Assembly (NCBI RefSeq): GCF_041053055.1
Contig: NZ_CP163443.1
Span: forward strand, 4,030,001-4,094,000
Source of the DNA: Streptomyces sp. R41
GTDB taxonomy: Bacteria > Actinomycetota > Actinomycetes > Streptomycetales > Streptomycetaceae
DNA: 64,000 nucleotides
Reading direction: 5' to 3'
A program made the translations under genes and the position numbers. A model generated the notes under the pieces. The model was given only the letters and a program-made list of their open reading frames with translations, was not told the origin of the DNA and made no database searches. This document shows positions 49,817 to 58,298 of the stretch, piece by piece (positions within the stretch are counted from its first letter, which is position 1; each line of letters starts with the position of its first letter).

Positions 49817-50170
49817 GTCGACCTCCGGATGCGGACTTCGGGACACCGCACCCAGCCTGGGCGAGTTTGTATTACTTCGCCCTGTTTGTCTGCACCAGAA
49901 GGGTGAGTGGCCACGTGACGCCGACACCCCGAACACTCACGGAACGTCACATGCGATCGGCCAGGGAAGGAACCCGTCCAGATGGAGGCAGAAACGATCT
50001 GTCAGAACCGGCAGTTGTTCCGGGACACTGGACAGTGGCTGCAACTCCCCGAGGCCACCCTCTATGATCGGCACACTTTCCTGCACGGACACGGCTTGTT
50101 CGGCCGTCCAGCACCGGCCGACCACCCCGAAAGACCCATACGAAGAACGAGTGCACTGCGGGAGCGAGCG
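49817..50170. other. Intergenic region between the M6 protease and cdgA
   Basis: 354 bp holding the divergent promoters of the protease and the GGDEF-EAL gene. The segment GTGAGTGGCCACGTGAC around 49902-49918 is near-palindromic and could be an operator. Family knowledge says cdgA is a BldD target, but I cannot match a BldD box convincingly. Plus-strand frames here are open but lack conserved features. Confidence 0.5.
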
Positions 50171-52090
50171 GTGAGCGGAACGTCCGAAGGGCCGGCGCCC
50201 GCGGCAGACCTCGTCCGGCCGGCCGTCACAGAGCGTCACATCGGCACATCTCCTCGTATGTCCGCCGGGGCGCCTCCCGGTGCATCTGTCTCCCCCGGGT
50301 CACCTCCTGACCCGTACGCCTCTGCCGGAACGCCCCCCGACACGCCCGTACCCGACGGAACGTCACCCCGTGGCTTCCAGGCCGCCTTCGCCACCGCGCC
50401 CCTCGCCATGGCCGTCGTCGACCGCGACGGCCTGGTCGTCACCGCCAACGAGTCGCTGGGCACGCTGCTCGGCGGCGGCGCGGACACGCTCACCGGGCGG
50501 ATCGCCGCCGATCTCGTGGACCTGGCGTCCGACGCCCGCACCTGGCACTCGTACCGCGAGGTGCTGCGCGGCCGGCAGGCCCGGCTGCGCTGCACCCGGC
50601 GCCTCAAGCACCCCGACGGGCACTCCCTCTGGGTCCAGGTGACGGTCGCGCCGCTGCCCCCGCAGGAGCAGGCCGTGCTGCTGTCCGTCGCCGACATCAG
50701 CGCCCGGCGTGAACTCCAGGCACGGCTGCGCCACTTGCAGATGCACGACCCGGTGACCCGGCTGCCCAACCGCACCCTGTTCTTCGAGCGCCTCTCGGCC
50801 GCCCTGGAGGCGGAGGCGTACGAGGAGGGCGGCACCGGCCGGGTCGGGCTCTGTTATCTGGACCTCGACGGGTTCAAGGCGGTCAACGACACGCTCGGCC
50901 ACCGCGTCGGGGACCGGCTGCTCGCGGCCGTCGCCGAACGCCTGACGCGCTGCGCCGACGAGGCGGGTTACGCGAGAGCGGCCACCCCCCTGGTGGCGAG
51001 ACTGGGCGGCGACGAGTTCGCGCTCCTCGTCGAGGACTCCACGGGAACGGACCAGTTGGCGGACCTCGCCGAATCCGTCCTGAAGGCGCTCCAGGCGCCG
51101 TTCGACCTCTCAGGTCAGCGGCTGTCCCTCTCCGCGTCGATCGGGGTTGTCGAGCGGCGCGCCGCCGGGACCAGCGCGACCGGTCTGATGCAGGCCGCGG
51201 ACACGACGCTGTACTGGGCGAAGGCCGACGGCAAGGGCCGCTGGACCCTCTTCGACCCGGAGCGCAATGCCCACCGGATGACCCGCCAGGCACTGTCCTC
51301 CACCCTCCGCGCGGCCGTCGAGCGCGGTGAATTCGCCCTGGAGTACCAGCCGTTGGTGGGCATGGAGGACGGCGGCGTACGCGGTGTCGAAGCCCTGGTC
51401 CGCTGGAACCACCCGCAGTTCGGAACGCTGACGCCGAATCGGTTCATCGGATTGGCCGAGGAAGACGGTTCGATCGTGCAGCTCGGCCGCTGGGTGCTCG
51501 CCACCGCCTGCCGGCAGGCCCGCCGCTGGCAGCTGGACCACCCGGACGCGCCACCGATCTTCGTCAGCGTGAACGTGGCGGTGCGCCAGGTCTGGGACTC
51601 CGACCTGGTCGCCGACGTGGCGGACATCCTCGCGGAGACGGGCCTCGCCCCGCACCTCCTCCAGCTGGAGCTGACGGAGTCGGCGGTGATGGGCTCGGCC
51701 GGCCGGCCCCTCCAGGCCCTGCAGGCCCTCAGCGACATGGGCGTCCGCATCGCCATCGACGACTTCGGCACCGGTTACTCGAACCTGGCCTACCTCAGCC
51801 GCCTCCCGGTCTCCGTACTGAAGCTGGACGGCTCCTTCGTACGGGGCTTCCAGTACGAAGACGCGGGGGCTCACCCCAATCCCGCCGACGAGGTCATCGT
51901 CGAGGCCCTCATCCAACTCGCCCACCGGCTGGGCCTGACGGTCACCGCCGAGTGCGTGGAGACCGCCTCGCAGGCCTCCCGTCTGCGCGGCATCGGCTGC
52001 GACACCGGCCAGGGCTGGCTGTACTCGCGGCCGGTGGCGCCGGATCGTATCTCCGCACTATTGACGGCGACCGACTGCCGCCAGGCCTGA
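50171..52090 (+). CDS. cdgA: CdgA-like PAS-GGDEF-EAL c-di-GMP enzyme
   Basis: Cytoplasmic c-di-GMP turnover protein of 639 aa. A Pro/Ser-rich head of about 65 residues precedes a PAS domain (about 70-190, FATAPLAMAVVDRDGLVVTA). The GGDEF domain (about 205-370) carries the intact signature RLGGDEFALL at 279-283. The EAL domain (about 385-630) has intact GVEALVRW (407-409), DDFGTGYSNLAYL, LKLDGSFV and ECVET. Both enzymatic centres look competent, though no RxxD inhibitory site is visible just before GGDEF. GTG 50171 has GGGAG 6 bases upstream. Matches S. coelicolor CdgA (SCO2817) by architecture and location. Confidence 0.92.
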   Translation: MSGTSEGPAPAADLVRPAVTERHIGTSPRMSAGAPPGASVSPGSPPDPYASAGTPPDTPVPDGTSPRGFQAAFATAPLAMAVVDRDGLVVTANESLGTLLGGGADTLTGRIAADLVDLASDARTWHSYREVLRGRQARLRCTRRLKHPDGHSLWVQVTVAPLPPQEQAVLLSVADISARRELQARLRHLQMHDPVTRLPNRTLFFERLSAALEAEAYEEGGTGRVGLCYLDLDGFKAVNDTLGHRVGDRLLAAVAERLTRCADEAGYARAATPLVARLGGDEFALLVEDSTGTDQLADLAESVLKALQAPFDLSGQRLSLSASIGVVERRAAGTSATGLMQAADTTLYWAKADGKGRWTLFDPERNAHRMTRQALSSTLRAAVERGEFALEYQPLVGMEDGGVRGVEALVRWNHPQFGTLTPNRFIGLAEEDGSIVQLGRWVLATACRQARRWQLDHPDAPPIFVSVNVAVRQVWDSDLVADVADILAETGLAPHLLQLELTESAVMGSAGRPLQALQALSDMGVRIAIDDFGTGYSNLAYLSRLPVSVLKLDGSFVRGFQYEDAGAHPNPADEVIVEALIQLAHRLGLTVTAECVETASQASRLRGIGCDTGQGWLYSRPVAPDRISALLTATDCRQA

Positions 52091-52160
52091 GATCCGCGCA
52101 GGCCTGAGGTCCGCGTAGGCCTGAGGTCCGAACGGGCCTGAGGTCCGAACGGGCCTGAGA
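52083..52160 (+). repeat. 17-bp tandem repeats beginning in the cdgA stop codon
   Basis: Four full units of AGGCCTGAGGTCCGCGT type (52083-52150) and a partial fifth run from the last cdgA codons to the convergent LLM gene's stop. The cdgA TGA lies in unit 1. Because 17 is not a multiple of three, further units cannot extend the protein in frame. Confidence 0.9.
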
Positions 52161-53255
52161 CTACTGAGGCTTCGGCAACCCGTATGCGTCCGCGATGAGT
52201 TCGTACGAGCGCAGGCGTACGTCGCCGCTGTGGGCGTTGCCCGTGATCATCAACTCGTCGGCGCCGGTGCGCTTTTGCAGGTCGTCGAGGCCGGAGCGGA
52301 CCTCGTCTGCCGTGCCGTGAATGACGTTGGCGTTCCAGCTGGTGATGAACTCCCGCTCCATGGGGCTGAATGCGTACGCCTCCGCCTCCTCGGGTGTCGG
52401 GACCAGACCCGGGCGGCCGGTGCGCAGGCGGACCATGTTCAGGGCGGCGGCCATGACCTGTCGGCGGGCTTCCTTCTCGTCGTCCGTGGCGAGGGCGGAG
52501 ACGCCGATGAGGGCGTAGGGGGCGGACAGGACCGCCGACGGCTGGAAGGACTCGCGGTAGAGGTCCAGCGCCGGGATGGTGTTCTGGGCCGAGAAGTGGT
52601 GGGCGAAGGCGAAGGGCAGGCCCAGGACTCCGGCGAGGCGGGCGCTGAAACCGGAGGAGCCAAGGAGCCAGATCGGGGGGCGGTGCGGGGACTGTACGCC
52701 GCCGGGGGACGTCGACTGGACGGGGCCGGGGACCGCGTGGATGCGGGCGTAGGGGTGGCCGTCGGGGAAGTCGTCGTCCAGGAAGCGGGTGAGCTCCGCG
52801 AGTTGCTGGGGGAAGTCGTCGGCGCCCTCGCCCAGGTGGTCCGTGCGGCGCAGGGCCGCCGCGGTCGCGCCGTCCGTGCCGGGGGCTCGGCCGAGGCCCA
52901 GGTCGATGCGGCCCGGGGCCATCGCCTCCAGTGTGCCGAACTGCTCCGCGATGACCAGGGGGGCGTGGTTAGGGAGCATGACGCCGCCCGAGCCGAGGCG
53001 GATGCGGGTCGTGTGGGCGGCCAGGTGGGCCAGGATCACGGCGGGCGAGGACGATGCCACGCCCGGCATCGAGTGGTGTTCGGCGACCCAGTAGCGGTGG
53101 AAGCCGCGGGACTCTGCGAGGCGGGAGAGTCTGACGCTGGTGCCCAGGGCGTCGGTCGCGGTGCGGCCCGCTCCGACGGTGACCAGGTCCAGGACCGACA
53201 GGGGTACGGGGGCGGTGCCCGTCGCCGTGCCTCGGATCTCGTCCGTCTCGTCCAC
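52161..53255 (-). CDS. LLM-class flavin-dependent oxidoreductase
   Basis: Luciferase-like monooxygenase, 364 aa, using FMNH2/F420-type cofactor chemistry. Family blocks include [60 protein letters not shown] and [20 protein letters not shown]. The NW/AEHH block marks the alkanal-monooxygenase-like 'MsnO8' group. GTG 53255 follows AGGAGG by 8 bases. It is convergent with cdgA and followed upstream by a large palindromic element. Substrate unknown. Confidence 0.92.
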   Translation of the reverse strand: MDETDEIRGTATGTAPVPLSVLDLVTVGAGRTATDALGTSVRLSRLAESRGFHRYWVAEHHSMPGVASSSPAVILAHLAAHTTRIRLGSGGVMLPNHAPLVIAEQFGTLEAMAPGRIDLGLGRAPGTDGATAAALRRTDHLGEGADDFPQQLAELTRFLDDDFPDGHPYARIHAVPGPVQSTSPGGVQSPHRPPIWLLGSSGFSARLAGVLGLPFAFAHHFSAQNTIPALDLYRESFQPSAVLSAPYALIGVSALATDDEKEARRQVMAAALNMVRLRTGRPGLVPTPEEAEAYAFSPMEREFITSWNANVIHGTADEVRSGLDDLQKRTGADELMITGNAHSGDVRLRSYELIADAYGLPKPQ

Positions 53256-53358
53256 CGGGGTGCCTCCTGATGCGTGCGCGATGTTGTCCGCCGGGTACGA
53301 ACAGGAGGCGGTCTCCGTTTATTCCCGGGTGCGGCGCCGCGTGGGGCTGGGGGTTTTG

Positions 53359-53533
53359 TTTCGCCCCCTCCGCCCCTACCCGTCCCGTCCCTGGGGGCTG
53401 CGCCCCCAGACCCCCCTAAAAGATCGCGCAGTTCCCCGCGCCCCTAAAAGGGGCGCGGGGAACTGCGCGAGCAACCCCCACGCACCCGCAGCCGAAAGGC
53501 TGGTCGGGACGGGTAGGGGCGGAGGGGGCGAAA
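53359..53533. repeat. 175-bp nested palindromic intergenic element
   Basis: Outer perfect 29-bp inverted repeats at 53359-53387 (TTTCGCCCCCTCCGCCCCTA...) and 53505-53533 enclose two inner hairpins. One is CTGGGGGC / GCCCCCAG at 53391-53409. The other is a perfect 20-bp stem CGCGCAGTTCCCCGCGCCCC at 53425-53444 pairing with 53450-53469 around TAAAA. There is no ORF. Degenerate relatives are at 46508 and 22583. Confidence 0.93.
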
Positions 53534-53539
53534 AACCCC

Positions 53540-54271
53540 TCACACCTGCACGATCGGCTCCCTCGTGAAGAGCGTCCCCAGCTCGGGGGCGTTCACGCGG
53601 CGGTCGGCCAGGCGCAGGGCCTCCCAGACCGTGACCTGGTTGGCGGTGAGGACGGGCTTGGACAGGGCCTTCTCCAGGGCCAGGATGTGGGACGCCGTAT
53701 GGAGGGCCGTGTCGGGGAGGAGGATCGCGTCCGCGTCGGGGTGGTCGGCCTCGCGGGCGAGGGCGAGGATCTGCTCGGGCCCCCAGGTGGCGACCTCCGC
53801 GGCGGTGATGACACCGGCGCCGCTCACGGCGACCACCTCCACCCCCGCGTCCTTCAGGAACGCGGCGAAGAGCGCGGCCACATCCTCCGGATAGGTCGCC
53901 GCGACAGCGACCCGCCGCGCACCGATCTCCGGCACCGCGTGCGCGAAGGCGAAGGACGTGGAGGAGGCGGGCAGCCCCGCGGCCCGGGCGAGGGCACGCA
54001 CCTGGTCATGGGCGCCCTGCCAGCCGTACACGAAGCTGCCGCTGGTGCAGGCCCACACGATCGCTTCGGCACCGGAGAGGCGCAGCTCCTCCACGCCCGC
54101 CGCGAGCCGCGACGCCGAGCCCATCTCGAGGAGCGCGTCCACCCGGTGCGCGTCCTCGCCGATATCCGTGTGGACGAGGGGAAGGCGGATGTCGCTGCCG
54201 AGCAGCTGCTCCATGCGCGGGTAGTCGTCCTCGCCCGAGTGACCGGGGTAGAGGAATCCGAGTGCGGTCAT
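53540..54271 (-). CDS. Asp/Glu racemase-superfamily protein, one-cysteine variant (maleate isomerase/EutA-like)
   Basis: Enzyme of 243 aa from the maleate isomerase/arylmalonate decarboxylase branch. The first catalytic motif ACTSGSF is present with Cys75, but the position of the second Cys reads LLPDTALHT with Asp187. It therefore lacks the Cys pair of true isomerases. Its start overlaps the stop of the paralogous upstream gene by ATGA, so the two are translated together, perhaps as a heteromer. It ends just before the large palindromic element. Confidence 0.85.
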   Translation of the reverse strand: MTALGFLYPGHSGEDDYPRMEQLLGSDIRLPLVHTDIGEDAHRVDALLEMGSASRLAAGVEELRLSGAEAIVWACTSGSFVYGWQGAHDQVRALARAAGLPASSTSFAFAHAVPEIGARRVAVAATYPEDVAALFAAFLKDAGVEVVAVSGAGVITAAEVATWGPEQILALAREADHPDADAILLPDTALHTASHILALEKALSKPVLTANQVTVWEALRLADRRVNAPELGTLFTREPIVQV

Positions 54272-55065
54272 GCCCAACCTTCCTGTTCTTCCGGCAGTAC
54301 GGGCCCTTCCGGCAGTACCGGCCCACGACGAGCGGACTCGTCGAGCAGAGCCTGATAGGGACCCACGGCCCGGGTACCCAGCTGACGCAGCGCCGCCCAC
54401 ATCGTCACCTGGTTGGCCGAGAGAACCGGGATGCGCAGTTCCGCCTCCAACTGGGGGATGACGTCGTACGTCGGAAGGTTGGTGCAGCTGATGAAGAGCG
54501 CGTCCACCTCGCCCCGTACCGCCCGGTGGGCCATCTCCACCACATCGCGGTACGGGACCTTCCAGATGTGCCTGGTCAGGCCCATGTAGGCACGGCCCCG
54601 CACCGCGATGCCCGCCTCGGCCACGTACTCCTCCAGGGACTGGGTCACCGAGACCGTGTACGGGGTCACCAGCGCGATACGGCGGGCGCCCAGCTCCTGC
54701 AGCGCGGAGAGGAGAGCGCCGGACGTGGTGAGCGAGGCGACCCCGCCCGCCCGCGTCATCGCCTCGCACATCGCGCGCTCCCCGGCGACGCCTCCCACGA
54801 AGCTGCCGGAGGTGCAGGCGTACGCGACGACCTCGGGCGCCACCGCGTTCAGGGCGCGTACCGCGTCGCCGAGCGTCTCGTGTTCGGAGACCAGGCGGGC
54901 CAGGTCCAGGCTGACCTCGACCGGCACGAACGGCGTGCGGGTGAGGTGCAGGGAGACGTCGTCCGGCACCCAGCGCCACAGCTCCCGGTCGAGAGCGAAG
55001 TCGAAGGGGGCGACAACGCCGATGCCGCGCTGCGGCCGGGGGCCGCCCAGAAAGGAGACATCCAT
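54268..55065 (-). CDS. Asp/Glu racemase-superfamily protein, two-cysteine type (maleate isomerase/EutA-like)
   Basis: Protein of 265 aa with both catalytic Cys motifs: YACTSGSFV (Cys84) and FISCTNLPTYDVI (Cys194). These are spaced as in maleate cis-trans isomerase and the ectoine-utilisation protein EutA. ATG 55065 begins MDVSFLGGP; GAAAGGAGA precedes it. First gene of a two-gene minus-strand operon and divergent, across 193 bp, from a dehydrogenase and amidase pair. It probably isomerises, racemises or decarboxylates a small dicarboxylate made by the locus. Confidence 0.87.
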   Translation of the reverse strand: MDVSFLGGPRPQRGIGVVAPFDFALDRELWRWVPDDVSLHLTRTPFVPVEVSLDLARLVSEHETLGDAVRALNAVAPEVVAYACTSGSFVGGVAGERAMCEAMTRAGGVASLTTSGALLSALQELGARRIALVTPYTVSVTQSLEEYVAEAGIAVRGRAYMGLTRHIWKVPYRDVVEMAHRAVRGEVDALFISCTNLPTYDVIPQLEAELRIPVLSANQVTMWAALRQLGTRAVGPYQALLDESARRGPVLPEGPVLPEEQEGWA

Positions 55066-55258
55066 GGCAGGCACCGGCCTCACAAAGGGAAACGGGTGGG
55101 CAACGGACCGTACGCGGGCCCGTGTTGACGAAGGTAGGTTCGGGTGCGAGCGTGGTCAATCCGCGCATCTCAGACGGCTCTGGTCCACCATCGCCCCTCG
55201 GAAGGCCCACCTTCAACCCTCAGAAAAGCGGACCCGCATTGCGAAACGGTTTCCCCCC

Positions 55259-56242
55259 ATGACCGCCCGTATGTCCTCTCCCCCGACCCAGCCCCTGCCC
55301 CGGACGACCCTCCTGGTCCTCGACGCCGACCCCCTCCCCCGTCTCGGCAGACTCACCGGTCGGGTGCGGATCGAGCACGCCGACGAGTCCACGCTGGCCG
55401 AGCGGCTGCCGTACGCGGACGTCCTGCTGGTCTGGGACTTCACCTCGGACGCCGTACGCCGTGCCTGGCCCGGCGCGGGTCCGCGGCCGCGCTGGGTGCA
55501 CACGGCGAGCGCGGGCGTGGACCATCTGATGTGCCCCGAGCTCGCCGCGTCCGACACGGTGGTGACCAACGCGCGCGGGGTCTTCGACCAGCCGATCGCG
55601 GAGTACGTCGCCGCGCTGGTGCTGGCCATGGCGAAGGATCTGCCGCGGACCTGGGATCTGCAGCGGCAGCGGGAGTGGCGGCACCGCGAGTCGCAGCGCG
55701 TGGCGGGGACCCGTGCGTGCGTGGTCGGCTCCGGGCCGATCGGGCGGGCGGTCGTCAAATCGCTCAAGGCGCTGGACGTCACGACGGCCCTGGTGGGGCG
55801 CGCCGCGCGCAGCGGTGTCCACGGCCCGGAGGAGCTGGACCGGCTGATGGCGCGCGCCGACTGGGTGGTGTGCGCGGCGCCGCTCACCGAGGCCACGCGC
55901 GGCATGTTCGACGCGCGGCGCTTCGGGATGATGCAGCCGTCGGCGCGCTTCATCAACGTCGGGCGCGGGCAGCTCGTCGTCGAGGACGCGCTCGCCGAGG
56001 CGCTGTCGAAGCGGTGGATCGCGGGTGCGGCCCTCGATGTCTTCCAGCACGAACCGCTCGGCCCCGACAGCCCGTTGTGGCAGGTGCCCGGGCTGATCGT
56101 GTCGCCGCACATGAGCGGGGACACGGCCGGCTGGCGGGATGAACTGGGCACGCAGTTCGTGGAGTTGTACGAGCGCTGGGCGGCGGGAAAGCCGCTGCCT
56201 AACGTCGTCGACAAGAAGCGTGGGTACGTGCCGGGACACTGA
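55259..56242 (+). CDS. D-isomer-specific 2-hydroxyacid dehydrogenase
   Basis: NAD(P)-dependent oxidoreductase of 327 aa. The Rossmann motif is ACVVGSGPIGRAVVKSL (G-x-G-x2-G, about residue 160). Catalytic Arg is in FINVGRGQLV, Glu in ALDVFQHEPL and His in VSPHMSGDTAGW, so the full catalytic set is present. It resembles the glyoxylate/hydroxypyruvate reductase-like branch (GhrA type). ATG 55259 lacks a ribosome-binding site, and ATG 55271 is another candidate, so translation may be leaderless. It is 19 bp ahead of the amidase gene, apparently one operon. Confidence 0.9.
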   Translation: MTARMSSPPTQPLPRTTLLVLDADPLPRLGRLTGRVRIEHADESTLAERLPYADVLLVWDFTSDAVRRAWPGAGPRPRWVHTASAGVDHLMCPELAASDTVVTNARGVFDQPIAEYVAALVLAMAKDLPRTWDLQRQREWRHRESQRVAGTRACVVGSGPIGRAVVKSLKALDVTTALVGRAARSGVHGPEELDRLMARADWVVCAAPLTEATRGMFDARRFGMMQPSARFINVGRGQLVVEDALAEALSKRWIAGAALDVFQHEPLGPDSPLWQVPGLIVSPHMSGDTAGWRDELGTQFVELYERWAAGKPLPNVVDKKRGYVPGH

Positions 56243-56261
56243 ACTCCCTTTGGAGGGGCCG

Positions 56262-57710
56262 ATGTCGGAACTCACCGAGCTGACCGCGCTACGACTCGTC
56301 GATGGCTACCACAAGGGCGAATTCAGCCCCGTGGACGCGACACGCGCGGCCCTGGACCGGGCCGATCGCATCCAGCCCGCCGTGAACGCCTTCGTACGCC
56401 TCGACGCGGACGAAGCCCTCACCCGGGCCGGGGAGTCGGCCGAGCGCTGGCGGCGCGGCGAGCCCGCGGGCCTGCTGGACGGCGTCCCGGTCACCGTCAA
56501 GGACATCCTCCTCATGCGCGGCACACCGACCCTGCGCGGCTCCAGGACCACCGATCCGCAAGGGCGCTCGGACGAGGACGCGCCGTCCGTGGCCCGGCTG
56601 CGCGAGCACGGCGCCGTCTTCCTCGGCAAGACGACGACGCCCGAGTTCGGCTGGAAGGGCGTCACGGACTCGCCGCTGTCGGGGGTGACACGCAATCCGT
56701 ACGACGTCTCGCGCACCGCGGGCGGCTCCAGCGGCGGCAGCGCGGCGGCCGTCGCGCTGGGCGCGGGCCCGCTGTCCCTCGGCACGGACGGCGGCGGCAG
56801 TGTCCGTATCCCGGCCGCCTTCTGCGGGATCTTCGGGCTGAAGCCGACGTACGGGCGAGTGCCGCTGTATCCGGCGAGCGCCTTCGGAACCCTCGCGCAC
56901 GTGGGGCCGATGACCCGGGACGCCGCCGACGCGGCGCTGATGCTGGACGTGATCAGCGGGCCCGACGCACGGGACTGGTCCGCGCTCGGGCCGGTCGGAG
57001 GGTCCTTCGTGGACGCGCTGGAGGGCGGGGTGCGGGGGCTGCGGGTCGCCTATTCGCCCTCGCTGGGCGGGCAGGTCGCGGTCCGTCCCGGCGTCGCGGC
57101 GGCGGTGCGGCGGGCGGTGGAGCGGCTCGCGGGCCTCGGCGCGTACGTCACCGAGGCCGACCCCGACTTCACCGACCCGGTGGACGCCTTCCACACGCTC
57201 TGGTTCAGCGGGGCGGCCCGCGTGACCCAGCACTTCGGGCCCCACCAGCGGGAGTTGCTCGACCCCGGCCTCCGCGAGATCTGCGGCCTCGGCGCCCGCT
57301 TCGGCGCGCTGGACTACCTCGCCGCGGTGGACGTCCGCATGGAGCTCGGGCGGCGGATGGGCCGCTTCCACGAGTCGTACGACGTCCTGGTGACGCCCAC
57401 CCTGCCGCTGACGGCCTTCGAGGCGGGCGCCGAGGTCCCCAAGGGCTCCGGGCAGCGTCGATGGACGGGGTGGACCCCGTTCACGTACCCCTTCAACATG
57501 ACGCAGCAGCCCGCCGCGACGGTCCCCGTCGGGGTGGACGCGGACGGCCTGCCGGTCGGTCTGCAGATCGTGGCCGCCCGGCACCGGGACGACCTCGTCC
57601 TGCGGACGGCGCACACGCTGTACGAGGCGGGAGCCGCGGGAGTGGCTTCCCCGACCGCGACCGCAACCGCGACCCCGACCTCGCCACCGGCGTCGGCGTC
57701 GGCGCCCTAG
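56262..57710 (+). CDS. Amidase-signature family hydrolase
   Basis: Amidase of 482 aa. The catalytic triad is visible: Lys in GVPVTVKDILL, cis-Ser in TAGGSSGGSAAAVALG and nucleophile Ser in LGTDGGGSVRIPAAFCG. The C-terminal part has PFTYPFNMTQQPAATVPVGV, standard for the family. GGAGGGG precedes ATG 56262. The last 15 residues are a Thr/Pro/Ala tail (TATATATPTSPPASASAP). The stop TAG shares the CTAG palindrome 57707-57710 with the convergent DUF3830 stop. Substrate unknown; within this locus a C4-C5 half-amide is plausible. Confidence 0.9.
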   Translation: MSELTELTALRLVDGYHKGEFSPVDATRAALDRADRIQPAVNAFVRLDADEALTRAGESAERWRRGEPAGLLDGVPVTVKDILLMRGTPTLRGSRTTDPQGRSDEDAPSVARLREHGAVFLGKTTTPEFGWKGVTDSPLSGVTRNPYDVSRTAGGSSGGSAAAVALGAGPLSLGTDGGGSVRIPAAFCGIFGLKPTYGRVPLYPASAFGTLAHVGPMTRDAADAALMLDVISGPDARDWSALGPVGGSFVDALEGGVRGLRVAYSPSLGGQVAVRPGVAAAVRRAVERLAGLGAYVTEADPDFTDPVDAFHTLWFSGAARVTQHFGPHQRELLDPGLREICGLGARFGALDYLAAVDVRMELGRRMGRFHESYDVLVTPTLPLTAFEAGAEVPKGSGQRRWTGWTPFTYPFNMTQQPAATVPVGVDADGLPVGLQIVAARHRDDLVLRTAHTLYEAGAAGVASPTATATATPTSPPASASAP

Positions 57711-58201
57711 CCCCGCCGGAAGCTGAGCGTCTCGCCCAGCGCGCCCGAGCGCCACAGGTCGTTGCAGGCCTCGGCCATCGCGTCGAGGCCCTCGACCACC
57801 TGGCCCCAGACGATGCCCGGCACCCAGCCCACATCGCCGTTGAGGAGCAGGTTGTTGCGTTCGTAGAAGAGGGCGAGGTCGACGACGGTGGTGCCGGGGC
57901 GTACGTCGGTGTCGTAGCCGTAGGCCTTGGTGCCCAGCTCCGTGCCCGCGAAGGCGAAATAGCAGAGGTCTCCGGGAATAGGGGTAACTGTCGGATTTTC
58001 CAGGGGTGGCTCCGATTTCGCGAAAGGCGGGAAAAGGGCGTAGATCTCATTGCGCGCGTATTTCGCGTGGTAGACGTCGCCGCCCAGCGGGAGCGCGTCC
58101 CACACCGCCGCGCAGGTGATCGGCGCCCGGTCGTCGAGCAGCTTTGCCGTGCAGTGGACTCCCCGCTTGACCAGCGAGACTTCGATATAGCGATCGGCCA
58201 T
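57707..58201 (-). CDS. DUF3830 (cyclophilin-like) protein
   Basis: Protein of 164 aa beginning MADRYIEVSLVKRGVHCTAK and continuing LLDDRAPITCAAVWDALPLG, VYHAKYARNEIYALF and the middle PGDLCYFAFAGTELGTKAYG, to the end LDAMAEACNDLWRSG. These are recognisable as DUF3830, a small cyclophilin-like beta-barrel family often found beside amidases, racemases and amino-acid ABC transporters. Function unknown; it may bind or process the same ligand. Divergent from the ABC-transporter operon. Confidence 0.8.
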   Translation of the reverse strand: MADRYIEVSLVKRGVHCTAKLLDDRAPITCAAVWDALPLGGDVYHAKYARNEIYALFPPFAKSEPPLENPTVTPIPGDLCYFAFAGTELGTKAYGYDTDVRPGTTVVDLALFYERNNLLLNGDVGWVPGIVWGQVVEGLDAMAEACNDLWRSGALGETLSFRRG

Positions 58202-58298
58202 GCACTCCATGGTCCCGCCGGGGTCAAGGGGGCGTCGGCGGCACACGGGGCTGAAATCGATCCGAATACATCGCATGGTCCCGGGTAGCCGCGCGGCC

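Noticed and set aside
53359..53533. Insertion sequence
   Set aside because: The inverted arms enclose only 117 bp with hairpins and no transposase frame; at most a non-autonomous element.
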